Shown: one piece after another, positions 44,499 to 52,613 of the stretch
Layout of the letters: every line of letters begins with the position of its first letter
Numbering within the stretch: the first letter of the stretch is position 1
NCBI GenBank assembly: GCA_021324015.1
Contig: JAJPJX010000213.1
Span: 54,492-118,491, forward strand
Origin: Solibacteraceae bacterium
GTDB taxonomy: Bacteria; Acidobacteriota; Terriglobia; Bryobacterales; Bryobacteraceae
Length of the DNA stretch: 64,000 bases
Reading direction: 5' to 3'
Translations under genes and position numbers: made by a program
The notes under the pieces: generated by a model
What the model was told of the DNA's origin: nothing
Database searches by the model: none
Seen by the model: only the letters and a program-made list of their open reading frames with translations

Positions 44499-45668
44499 TT
44501 ATTGCGCCTTCAGCAGCATGGTGCCGTCCACCACCACGCGGTCGCCGGCGTTGACACCGCGCTCGACCGGAACCACCGCGCCCACGCGATTGCCCACGGC
44601 CACCTGCGTGGCCACGAATCGTCCGGGCCCTCGTTCGACGAACACCACATCCCGGCCCTCGGTGTGAATCACGGCTCCCACCGGCAGCACGGGAACGGTC
44701 CTGGTCGAATCGACATGCCGGATGCTGCCGAACATCTCCGGCCGGAGACGTCCGGCGGAGTTGTCGAGTTCCGCGCGCACTTTGACCGTGCGGCTCTGCG
44801 GATCGACCGTATCGGCGATGCGCGTCACCCGGGCGCGGAACACTTCGCCGGGATACGCGGTCAGCGCGACGTCGATGTGCTCTCCTGGCTGAATCAGGCG
44901 AATGGAACTCTCCGGCACATCGGCCGAGACCCACACGGTGCTCAGATCCGCGATAGTCATCACGGCGGAGTTGGTGTCATTGCGGTACTCGCCAGCGGCC
45001 ACGCTGATCTCGAGCACCTTCCCGGAAAGCGGCGAAGGCACCACCACCTGCTGTCCAAACCGGCCGGCCTGAAGCCCCAGCAGAGCCAGCCGGCGGGCGG
45101 CCTGCTCCTGGGAAGCCCGCGCCTGTTCCACGGCGGCCTTGGCCTGGGTCAATGCGTTCTCGGTGTTCAGCGCGTCCTTCTTGGCCACCGCGTCATGCGC
45201 GAACAGGTCGTTGGCCCGGTCGAAGTCCGCCTGGGCTTTCACCAAATTGGCACGGGCCTGCGTGACCCCGGCCTGCGCTTGCAGGTAGGCCGACTCGGCG
45301 GCGTCGGCGTCCGGGCTGTCAATGGTCACCAGGGGCTGACCCCTTTTCACGGAATCGCCCAGCCGCACCAGCACGCTGGTTACGCGTCCGGTAACCGGCA
45401 GCACCACGCGGGATACACGATTCGGATTGACCTCGATTTTGCCCGGTGAGACCACCTGGTCGCTGGGAATCTCCTGCACTCTCACGGGCTCCACGCGAAT
45501 CTCCTGCAACTTCGGAGAATCCGGCGGGATGCTTACAGTGCCCTCCATAGCCGAAGCCGCGGAGTCCGGTGCCGGCGGCTGCCGCGCCGATTCCGGCTGC
45601 TTTCCGCAGCCCGCCAGCAGCAAGGCCGAAGCCGCCAGAAGCCCGTACCGGATGGCCGCGGTCTTCAT
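44499..45668 (-). CDS. czcB: RND periplasmic adaptor lipoprotein (CzcB type)
   Basis: The protein has 389 residues. Lipobox LLAGCGK anchors it to the inner membrane. The order is a barrel-sandwich half (VSRVVLPVTGRVTSVLVRLG), an alpha-helical hairpin (~140-215, coiled coil: AESAYLQAQAGVTQARANLV), a second sandwich half and a beta-barrel with VSADVPESSIRLIQPGEHID. It links the pump to the outer-membrane channel. The start ATGA overlaps the stop of the czcC gene. No N-terminal His-rich metal-binding domain is present. Confidence 0.92.
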   Translation of the reverse strand: MKTAAIRYGLLAASALLLAGCGKQPESARQPPAPDSAASAMEGTVSIPPDSPKLQEIRVEPVRVQEIPSDQVVSPGKIEVNPNRVSRVVLPVTGRVTSVLVRLGDSVKRGQPLVTIDSPDADAAESAYLQAQAGVTQARANLVKAQADFDRANDLFAHDAVAKKDALNTENALTQAKAAVEQARASQEQAARRLALLGLQAGRFGQQVVVPSPLSGKVLEISVAAGEYRNDTNSAVMTIADLSTVWVSADVPESSIRLIQPGEHIDVALTAYPGEVFRARVTRIADTVDPQSRTVKVRAELDNSAGRLRPEMFGSIRHVDSTRTVPVLPVGAVIHTEGRDVVFVERGPGRFVATQVAVGNRVGAVVPVERGVNAGDRVVVDGTMLLKAQ

Positions 45669-46942
45669 GGGTTCACCGCCTTGCCGGAGACCGAATCGAT
45701 CAGGTACAAGCTGCGGGCGTACTCGGCGCGGGCCTCGTTATAGCCCTGCATCGTGTCGTTGAAGGCGCGCTGCGCATCCAGAAACTCCACGAAGCTGGCT
45801 TCTCCCCGGCGATAGGAGTACTCCGTGATTTGCCGTACGTCGCGGGCTTGCGCCAGCATGTCGCGCTCGATGCTTTCAAGGAGATCCCGGGAAGTCGTAT
45901 ATTGCAGCCAGGCGCTGCGAATCTCGTTGCGGACGTCTGCCTGGAGGGCCCGGATGCGTGCCTGGATCTGCTCCTGCTCCCTCCGCGCACGTTCGATTTC
46001 GCCCTGGTTTCGGTTGAAGACCGGCAAGGGCGCGCTGAAAAAGAGCCCCAGGGCGCTGCCGGTGGCGTTGTAGTATTGCCGGTGGAACTCCGCGCCCACC
46101 GTGTAGTCCACCTTGCCCTGGGCCATCTGGAGGCGCAGGTCGGCCAGCGAGCGGGCCTGGTCGCGGTCGAGGGCCTGCAGATCGGGACGAAACTTCAGCG
46201 ACTGCTGCTCCAGCCCCTCCAGACTCAGCGGAGGCGCGTCCCGGCGCAGGCTGCCCGCGGCATCGAAGTCTGGAGAGGGCACCGTCCGGCCCATCAGCGT
46301 TTGCAGCCGGTTGCGTGCAATTCGCAGCCGGGAGTCTGCCTGCCGCACCGTGTTCTGGAACTGCAGCGCGGCCACCCGCGACCGGAGCAGTTCCACCCTG
46401 GCCAGATCGCCAGCGGCAACGCGCGCGGCATTGACCTCGACGATGCTGTTGAAGGCCTTCAGATTTTGCTGCGCCAGGGCTAGATTTTCTTTCGCCAGCA
46501 GGACGTCCACAAAGGCGCTCTGGACATCGAAGATCACCATCCGCGTGGCGTTCAGAAGCTGGTATTGCGCCACCTCGCGGGCGGTCTGAGCCATCTCGGT
46601 GCGCCGCTCGCGCTTCCTGCCCCTCTCCAATACGAAATCCACGCGAAAGTTGAATTCCGTAGGCCCGGCGGCGTTGTGCACGTCAAACCCGGTTCCAAAG
46701 GCATCGATGTAGTCCCACCCCGCGCTCAGCACCGGATTGGGCCTCAGGCGGGCGGTAATGATCCGGGCATCCGCGATGCTCAGGTTGTAGCGTTCCGCCA
46801 AAAGACCCAGGTTCCGCGACAGCGCCTCCTGGACGGCCTGTTCCACCGTGACCTGCTCCGGGGGAGACGGAGTTGCAGGTGGAGCCGGTCCCTGGCCGCC
46901 GCATAGCGAAGAAAGACACGTTATCCAGAGTAAGATTCGCAC
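45665..46942 (-). CDS. czcC: TolC-family outer-membrane channel of the leftward RND operon (CzcC type)
   Basis: The protein has 425 residues. I chose GTG 46942 because GAAGGTGG lies just upstream and the product starts with a signal sequence (ILLWITCLSSLCGG); an upstream in-frame TTG at 46969 would lack one. Two repeats of the outer-membrane efflux domain are visible: VTVEQAVQEALSRNLGLLAE, ARLRPNPVLSAGWDY, and VFNRNQGEIERARREQEQIQ with the conserved 'NRNQGEI' of the CzcC subgroup, then RGEASFVEFLDAQRAFNDTM. It is the first gene of the leftward operon. Confidence 0.9.
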   Translation of the reverse strand: MRILLWITCLSSLCGGQGPAPPATPSPPEQVTVEQAVQEALSRNLGLLAERYNLSIADARIITARLRPNPVLSAGWDYIDAFGTGFDVHNAAGPTEFNFRVDFVLERGRKRERRTEMAQTAREVAQYQLLNATRMVIFDVQSAFVDVLLAKENLALAQQNLKAFNSIVEVNAARVAAGDLARVELLRSRVAALQFQNTVRQADSRLRIARNRLQTLMGRTVPSPDFDAAGSLRRDAPPLSLEGLEQQSLKFRPDLQALDRDQARSLADLRLQMAQGKVDYTVGAEFHRQYYNATGSALGLFFSAPLPVFNRNQGEIERARREQEQIQARIRALQADVRNEIRSAWLQYTTSRDLLESIERDMLAQARDVRQITEYSYRRGEASFVEFLDAQRAFNDTMQGYNEARAEYARSLYLIDSVSGKAVNP

Positions 46943-47118
46943 GTTCGACCACCTTCGATAAGGAGCCAAGCCCTGGCCGCTGACCCCCTGCTCTTTTCCG
47001 GAGGGAGACCCGCCACAAGTCGTTCAGGACCTTGTCACGGGCTATGAGGTGAGTGTATCAATATAGACGCAGCGCCGTCAGAAGGCCCTGCTCTTCTGCT
47101 AGACTAATAAGAAGTCCT
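46943..47118. promoter_or_regulatory. Shared control region between two divergent RND operons
   Basis: This 176-base region must hold promoters for both operons. Rightward, TTGTCA (47032-47037) and TATCAA (47056-47061) are spaced by 18 bases, with a predicted start about 50 bases before GTG 47119. An imperfect dyad ACAAG (47015-47019)...CTTGT (47031-47035) overlaps the -35 box and could be an operator. No MerR, ArsR or two-component regulator gene is next to it, so the regulator must be elsewhere. The leftward promoter could not be assigned with confidence. Confidence 0.4.
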
Positions 47119-47571
47119 GTGGCTCTCGATACTGCACTGAATCTGATCTGGCTGGGTATCGGTGTCACTGCGCTCGTCCTCCTCGGCATTGCGGAGCTCC
47201 GCCAGCGATCTTCGCGCCCCTACTGGATTCTGCGCCGCGCGCTCGCGGTGTTCTTTGTTACCGTCGCGCTGTTTCCGTGCGTTTCGGCCAGCGACGACCT
47301 GTTCAGCTTCGCGTTTCTCCAGACTCGCCTGGGCAAGCACGGGACCACGGGGACGACCACCACTCCCCCCGAAGACGCCAAGGAGAAAGCGAATCTCCAC
47401 CTGGCGCGGATGCTTCAGTCGCTGGACCACCTGCAGATTTGCGGGATCCAGGCTCTGGCCATCACTTTCTTCTGCCTGGCCCTGGTCAGCTTCAACCGCG
47501 CGGTGATTCCGGTCCGTGACCTGCTCTGCCGCGCCGGGCGCTCCCCTCCCGCAGCCTTTTTCCCCCGCTAA
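47119..47571 (+). CDS. Small membrane protein of unknown function, first gene of the second RND operon
   Basis: The protein has 150 residues from GTG 47119, chosen because a longer frame from 47053 begins with basic, non-conserved-looking sequence and would start upstream of the proposed transcription start. Three hydrophobic segments: LIWLGIGVTALVLLGIAELR (~8-28), a middle segment RRALAVFFVTVALFPCVSAS (~40-60) and IQALAITFFCLALVSFNR (~112-130). Between them is a Thr/Gly-rich loop. I do not recognise the family. The upstream ribosome-binding site is weak (AAGAAG). Its position suggests an accessory role in efflux. Confidence 0.55.
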   Translation: MALDTALNLIWLGIGVTALVLLGIAELRQRSSRPYWILRRALAVFFVTVALFPCVSASDDLFSFAFLQTRLGKHGTTGTTTTPPEDAKEKANLHLARMLQSLDHLQICGIQALAITFFCLALVSFNRAVIPVRDLLCRAGRSPPAAFFPR

Positions 47572-47641
47572 ATCGATCCGCCTGCGCGCCACCTGGTTGT
47601 GAGCGCGGGGCGGTAAGTCTATTAGATTCTTGGAGGAATGC

Positions 47642-48895
47642 ATGGCACGCCCATCGCGGCGCGCGCTCTCGAGCGTCCTCCTCCCGGTCGCGTTCACGGC
47701 TGTGGCGCACGCCCAGAAGCCCCTGACCTGGGAGGACGTCCGCGAGCAATTTCGAGCAAACAATCCGAGTCTGCAGGCCGGGCAGACCTTTGTTCAGGAG
47801 AACCGCGCCAATGAGGTGACAGCGGGATTGCGGCCCAACCCGCAGCTCAGCATCATCGAGGACGAGTTCCACGTGTGGAATCCGAATCCGCTGCAACCGT
47901 TCCAGAATGCGCAGCTCACGCACACGGTCACCCAGCTCTGGGAGCGGCAGCATAAGCGGCAATTGCGGGTGGCAAGCGCCGAACTCGCCACCGCCGTCTC
48001 CGCCGCCGACGCTCAGGACCTGGAGCGGAATCTGCTATTCGCCTTGCGGGATGCGTTCATTCGCGTGCTCCAGGCAAAATCTATCCAACAGCTCGCCGGC
48101 GACAATCTTGCCTACTACGACAAAGTCATCGAGGTCAATCGCCAGCGCTACCAGGCAGGCGACATCTCCCGGTCCGACCTCGAGCGCGTGGAGTTGCAGC
48201 GCGCCCAGTTCCAAAGCGACTTGATCAACGCCCGCGTCAACCTGCGCACCGCCAAAATCCAGTTGCTCGCGCTCATGGAAGACAAACGCCCCGTGGATCG
48301 CTTCGACGTGACCGGGGACTTCGATTTCCGGGAAACCATCCTTCTCCCCGAGGAGCTTCACCGCGCTGCCGTAGACGCCCGCCCGGATCTCAAATCGGCC
48401 GACACCTTGATTCGCAAGGCCGAGGCCGACAACAAGCTGGCGTGGGCGAACGGATCCACGGACCCGACCATCGGTGTGGAGTATCAGCGCACCGGCCCCG
48501 ATAACACCATGGGTATCGACTTCGCGATCCCGCTGCGCATCTTCGACCGCAACCAGGGCGAGAAGGCGCGAACCGCCCTGGAAATCCGGCGTTCGCAGCA
48601 GATCCGGCAGGCCCTGGTGACCTCCGTCTTCCGGGATGTGGATTCGGCATACGCGCAACTGGACAGCGTGCGGGCGCTGCTCCGTCCCTACCGCGACCAG
48701 TATTTGAAGCAAGCCGCCGACATCCGCGACACAGTCTCCTTCGCCTACGCGCGGGGCGGCGCCTCGCTGCTGGACTTTCTGGACGCCCAAAAGTCCTATC
48801 GGGACACGGAATTGAACTATCGCAATTTGATTGCGAGCTACCTCTCAGCGGCCAATCAGCTCAACCTGGCTGTGGGCCGGGAGGTGATCCAATGA
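47642..48895 (+). CDS. TolC-family outer-membrane channel of the rightward efflux operon
   Basis: The protein has 417 residues. ATG 47642 is preceded by GGAGG at five bases; the upstream TTG at 47630 is rejected. A signal sequence (SSVLLPVAFTAVAHAQ) is followed by two efflux repeats: LTWEDVREQFRANNPSLQAG, TAGLRPNPQLSIIEDEF, and RIFDRNQGEKARTALEIRRS with RGGASLLDFLDAQKSYRDTE. The 'DRNQGE' motif places it in the same CzcC-like subgroup as the leftward channel, yet overall sequence differs clearly, so the two are not recent copies. Its stop overlaps the adaptor start (ATGA). Confidence 0.92.
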   Translation: MARPSRRALSSVLLPVAFTAVAHAQKPLTWEDVREQFRANNPSLQAGQTFVQENRANEVTAGLRPNPQLSIIEDEFHVWNPNPLQPFQNAQLTHTVTQLWERQHKRQLRVASAELATAVSAADAQDLERNLLFALRDAFIRVLQAKSIQQLAGDNLAYYDKVIEVNRQRYQAGDISRSDLERVELQRAQFQSDLINARVNLRTAKIQLLALMEDKRPVDRFDVTGDFDFRETILLPEELHRAAVDARPDLKSADTLIRKAEADNKLAWANGSTDPTIGVEYQRTGPDNTMGIDFAIPLRIFDRNQGEKARTALEIRRSQQIRQALVTSVFRDVDSAYAQLDSVRALLRPYRDQYLKQAADIRDTVSFAYARGGASLLDFLDAQKSYRDTELNYRNLIASYLSAANQLNLAVGREVIQ

Positions 48896-50034
48896 GGAAC
48901 CTGAATTCACTTGCTCTCCTGCCGGTTACCGGCATTGTGTTGCTATGTCTGCTGTCCGCTGGCTGCCAGCGGGAATCCTCCGCCAAGGCAGCGCCGGTGC
49001 CCGTAAAGGTCGAAGCGGCGCCCGATCCCAATACCGTGGAGGTGGATCACCCGGAGGAGTTTCCGTTGATCAAGGCGGAAGCGCGCCGCGTGCATGACGA
49101 CCTGAGCGTCACCGGTGTCGTCTCGCCGGATGTCAGCCTGACAGTGCCGGTCAACTCCCTCTCCGGGGGGCGCGTCGTGGAGATTCACGCGCGCCTGGGC
49201 GATCTGGTGCAAAAAGGACAGCTCCTGCTGCGCATCCATAGCCCGGATCTCGCTCAGGCCATCTCCGATTATCAGAAGGCGGTCGCGGATGAGATTCTGG
49301 CCCGCCGCGCTCTGGAGCGTGCCAATTTGCTCTTCTCTCATGGAGCCCTGGCTGAAAAGGATAAAGAACAGGCGCAGGACACCGAGGAAAAGGCCAAGGT
49401 GGACGTGCGCACGAGTTCCGAGCGTATTCGGCTGCTGGGCGGCAGCGTCGATACCCTCTCGCCCATCATCGAGGTCCACGCTCCGGCTTCCGGCACCATC
49501 GTGGCTCAGAACATCACCGGAGGAGCGGGCGTGAAATCGCTCGACAACTCCCCGGACCTGTTCACTATCGCCGACCTGTCGCGGGTGTGGATCCTGTGCG
49601 ACGTTTACGAAAACAACCTTTCCCAGGTGCACCTGCGCGATTTCGCGGAAGTGCGCCTGAACGCCTATCCGGACCGTAAGCTGCGGGGTAGGGTGAGCAA
49701 TATTTCTTCTTTGCTCGACCCCAACACGCGGACCGCGAAGGTGCGGCTGGAACTCGCCAATTCCGAGGGCCTGATGCGTCCCGGCATGTTCGCCACGGCT
49801 GTGTTCGTCTCCCAGGACACCCAAACCCGGGTGTTCGTGCCCGCCGCCGCCATTCTGCGGCTGCACGATAAGGATTGGGTCTTCCGTCCGGTGGGCGGCA
49901 AGACCTTCCGCCGCGTGGAAGTCCACGCCGGCGCCGCGCGCGGGGATGGCTCGCAGGAGATCCTGGGCGGTCTGCAGCCGGGCGACCAGATCGTCGCCAA
50001 TGCCCTCCAGTTCTCCAGCACGGTGGAGCAGTAG
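48892..50034 (+). CDS. RND periplasmic adaptor lipoprotein of the rightward efflux operon
   Basis: The protein has 380 residues. Lipobox CLLSAGCQR. Sandwich halves SVTGVVSPDVSLTVPVNSLS and IIEVHAPASGTIVAQNITGG flank a helical hairpin (~125-180), followed by a beta-barrel (LSRVWILCDVYENNLSQVHL) and a membrane-proximal domain (RVFVPAAAILRLHDKDWVFR). It matches CzcB/CusB-like adaptors. It overlaps the channel gene by four bases. A 133-base gap with only the ABC reading frame follows, so the adaptor may serve the ABC pair, the RND pump, or both. Confidence 0.92.
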   Translation: MRNLNSLALLPVTGIVLLCLLSAGCQRESSAKAAPVPVKVEAAPDPNTVEVDHPEEFPLIKAEARRVHDDLSVTGVVSPDVSLTVPVNSLSGGRVVEIHARLGDLVQKGQLLLRIHSPDLAQAISDYQKAVADEILARRALERANLLFSHGALAEKDKEQAQDTEEKAKVDVRTSSERIRLLGGSVDTLSPIIEVHAPASGTIVAQNITGGAGVKSLDNSPDLFTIADLSRVWILCDVYENNLSQVHLRDFAEVRLNAYPDRKLRGRVSNISSLLDPNTRTAKVRLELANSEGLMRPGMFATAVFVSQDTQTRVFVPAAAILRLHDKDWVFRPVGGKTFRRVEVHAGAARGDGSQEILGGLQPGDQIVANALQFSSTVEQ

Positions 50035-50167
50035 TGACCGGGGGAACATTTTGATCCCGGTGGTTGTCTTACTGGTAGGAACGCTGGCGGCAGCAGCGTG
50101 GCTAGCCGCCCGTTGGGCGTCTGCCGCGGACCTGCCCATGCGGTTGCGCGGCGACTGGCCCCCAGCC

Positions 50168-50950
50168 ATGGAAGCCGTCCTCGAAGCCGATTGCATTACC
50201 AAGCGCTACGCCGGGCGCCCGGCGGTGGCAGACGTGAGCTTCGCCATCCGGCCCGGCGAGATCCTGGGTTACCTCGGCCCCAACGGTTCGGGCAAGAGCA
50301 CCACGGTCAAGGTGCTGGCCGGCCTGATGCCGCCCACCCACGGGCGAACCTTGTTCCACGGCCGGAACATCCACGCGGATCTGGTCGCCTATAAGCGGGC
50401 TCTCGGCTACGTGCCCGAAGAGTGCAATCTCTACACGCACTTGACCGGCTGGGAATACCTGGAACTGGTCGGCACGCTGCGCGGGCTGGAACGCCGCCGG
50501 TTCGCCGAACGGGCCGCGGCGCTGCTGGAAAGTCTGACCCTGTATCCCCACCGCCACTCGCCTATTTCGGCCTATTCGAAAGGCATGCGGCAGCGTGTCA
50601 TGCTGATCGCGTCCCTGCTGCACGATCCCGAGATCCTGATTCTGGACGAGCCCTTCTCCGGCCTGGATGTGACCTGTGCGCTGGTGTTCCGCAAGGTGCT
50701 GCGCCTGTTCGCACAAGCCGGCAAGGCGGTGTTCTTCTGTTCGCCGGTGCTGGAAGTCGTGGAGAAGGTTTGTTCGCACTTGCTGGTTTTGCGCCAGGGA
50801 TCGGTGGTGGCTTATGGCTCCCTGGAGGAGATCCGCGCCGGCGCCTCCCGGATGGCGCTGGAAGACACTTTTCTGCAACTCACGGAGCAGGCCGATGCTG
50901 ACCGAATCGCCCGAGATATCGTCGCCGCAGTCAGTGCCCCCTGCCGCTGA
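50168..50950 (+). CDS. ABC-2 type ATP-binding protein with non-canonical H-loop
   Basis: The protein has 260 residues from ATG 50168. Walker A GPNGSGKST, Q-loop region GYVPEECNLY (Glu in place of Gln, as in some ABC-2 ATPases), signature YSKGMRQR, Walker B LILDEPFSGLD. The segment that normally reads 'SSHVLEVVEK' is FFCSPVLEVVEK: the switch histidine is replaced by proline. There is no ribosome-binding site at this ATG. The same frame is open upstream to a TTG at 50051 behind GGGGGA, which would add a 39-residue hydrophobic N-terminus, so the start is unsettled. It overlaps the permease gene by 56 bases. Confidence 0.85.
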   Translation: MEAVLEADCITKRYAGRPAVADVSFAIRPGEILGYLGPNGSGKSTTVKVLAGLMPPTHGRTLFHGRNIHADLVAYKRALGYVPEECNLYTHLTGWEYLELVGTLRGLERRRFAERAAALLESLTLYPHRHSPISAYSKGMRQRVMLIASLLHDPEILILDEPFSGLDVTCALVFRKVLRLFAQAGKAVFFCSPVLEVVEKVCSHLLVLRQGSVVAYGSLEEIRAGASRMALEDTFLQLTEQADADRIARDIVAAVSAPCR

Positions 50951-52604
50951 GTGGCGCTTCCTCAGGGACCGCCCGTTCCGGCGGCTTGTGCTGCACTTCC
51001 TCGGCGGGCTCTTCCGCAGTGGGGAAGATTCGGAAGAAACCGGCGTGGAAATGGGAGTCGGCGACCTGCTGGCGCTGCTGGCCGTGCCGGGCGGGTTGCT
51101 CTCCCTGATTCTTTTTGACAAGTACTCCTCTCTTTTGCGGTTCCTGCGCGGGCACCCGGCCTTCGATATCTACACCGGCTCTCTGCCGGACAAATACTTT
51201 TTTATCGTCTTCTCCATGGTGATCACGGGCGCGGTCACGGTTCTCAAGTGGGACCAGATTCTCCCCGGCCCTCGGGATCACGCCAATCTCGCCCCGCTGC
51301 CGCTGCCGGCGCGGAGTATTTTCCTGGCCAATCTGACGGCCATTCTCCTGGCCGCCTCTCTGTTCGCCGTGGATGTGAACGCGGCCTCCGCCATCCTGTT
51401 CCCTTTCGTCGTTACGGCCGAAATGAACTCGTTCGGCGGGTTCCTTCACTTCGTGCTGGCGCACGCCCTGTGCGTGGTCCTGGCCAGCGCATTCACGTTT
51501 TTTTTCTGCTTCGCCATCATGGGGTGGTTGATGGCCTGTCTTCCGGACCGGCTCTTCCGGAAAGTCTCGCTCTACGTCCGGATCCTGCTCATGATTGGGC
51601 TGCTCGCGCTCTTGTGCACCGCATTCGCCGTGCCGCGCCTGGTCATGCGCTTGCCCGCGGCTCCGGATTCCCTGGTGCGATGGGTGCCGGCGGTCTGGTT
51701 CGTGGGGCTGTACCAGTCGCTGCAAGGCCGTGGAGGCGCGGTGCTGCATTCCCTGGGCCAACTGGGCCTAGGCGCCACAGCGGCGGCCTTTGGGAGCGCC
51801 ATGCTGTGCAGCGCGCTCAGCTATCGCCGGCACTTCCTGCGAATTCCGGAGGTGTCGGACCTGCCCCCCGGCGGTCGCCGCCTCCGTCTGAGCTGGCCGG
51901 CGTTCCTGGACCGGCTTTTCCTGCCCACCCCTTTCCAGCGCGCCTGTTATCACTTCACCGTGCGCACACTGCTGCGCAGCGAAACGCACTGCCTGCTGCT
52001 GGGGGTGTTCGCGGGTCTCGGCCTGGTGCTGGCTTCTCAGCAGGCGCTCTCCGGGGATTGGCTGCCGGTTCCCCTGATCCTGGCATACCTCGGCATCTGC
52101 GGCTTGCGTTTCGTCTTCAATGTGCCGGTGCGGCTGAATGCCAACTGGATCTATCAGGTGGTTCTGGATGACAGCGGGCTGGAGACTGCCGCCGTGGCGC
52201 GCAAGGTCATGCTGAGCTTTCTGATTCCTGCCGTGCTCCTCCCTACCCTTCTCGGCATGGGTTGGCGGCCGGCGGCATTCGTGCTGGCAGCTTTGCTCCT
52301 GCTCGTCGAAGTCTTGCTGTTCCGCTTCCACAAGATTCCCTTTACCTGTACCTTCCCACCCTTTCAGAATCACGTGATCCTGTTATTCTTCGTCTTCCTG
52401 TTCGGATTTTTCCTGTTCACCGGGCTGGGCGCCGGCATCGAGCGATGGATGCTCGCCGAACCCCGCCGTTTCCTGGCCTTGCCCGCGGGGATGCTGATTG
52501 CCTGGGGAATCCTCCAGCAGGTCCGCCGCGATTTCCCTGAAGTGGAGACTCGTCTGATTTTCCAGGAGGGCGCCGCCCCGGCCGTCCAGCGCCTGGACCT
52601 CTGA
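50895..52604 (+). CDS. Large ABC-associated membrane permease of the rightward efflux operon
   Basis: The protein has 569 residues. ATG 50895 is preceded by GGAG at seven bases; upstream codons in this frame are the ATPase gene out of phase. About 11-13 hydrophobic helices are visible, e.g. DLLALLAVPGGLLSLILFDK, FFIVFSMVITGAVTVLKWD, ILLMIGLLALLCTAFAVPRL and HVILLFFVFLFGFFLFTGLG. The GPRDHANLAPLPLPARSIFL stretch after the second or third helix resembles large ABC-2-like permeases seen in acidobacteria. With the ATPase it forms an ABC transporter placed between the adaptor and the RND pump. Substrate unknown. Confidence 0.75.
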   Translation: MLTESPEISSPQSVPPAAEWRFLRDRPFRRLVLHFLGGLFRSGEDSEETGVEMGVGDLLALLAVPGGLLSLILFDKYSSLLRFLRGHPAFDIYTGSLPDKYFFIVFSMVITGAVTVLKWDQILPGPRDHANLAPLPLPARSIFLANLTAILLAASLFAVDVNAASAILFPFVVTAEMNSFGGFLHFVLAHALCVVLASAFTFFFCFAIMGWLMACLPDRLFRKVSLYVRILLMIGLLALLCTAFAVPRLVMRLPAAPDSLVRWVPAVWFVGLYQSLQGRGGAVLHSLGQLGLGATAAAFGSAMLCSALSYRRHFLRIPEVSDLPPGGRRLRLSWPAFLDRLFLPTPFQRACYHFTVRTLLRSETHCLLLGVFAGLGLVLASQQALSGDWLPVPLILAYLGICGLRFVFNVPVRLNANWIYQVVLDDSGLETAAVARKVMLSFLIPAVLLPTLLGMGWRPAAFVLAALLLLVEVLLFRFHKIPFTCTFPPFQNHVILLFFVFLFGFFLFTGLGAGIERWMLAEPRRFLALPAGMLIAWGILQQVRRDFPEVETRLIFQEGAAPAVQRLDL

Positions 52605-52613
52605 ATCGCTTAC

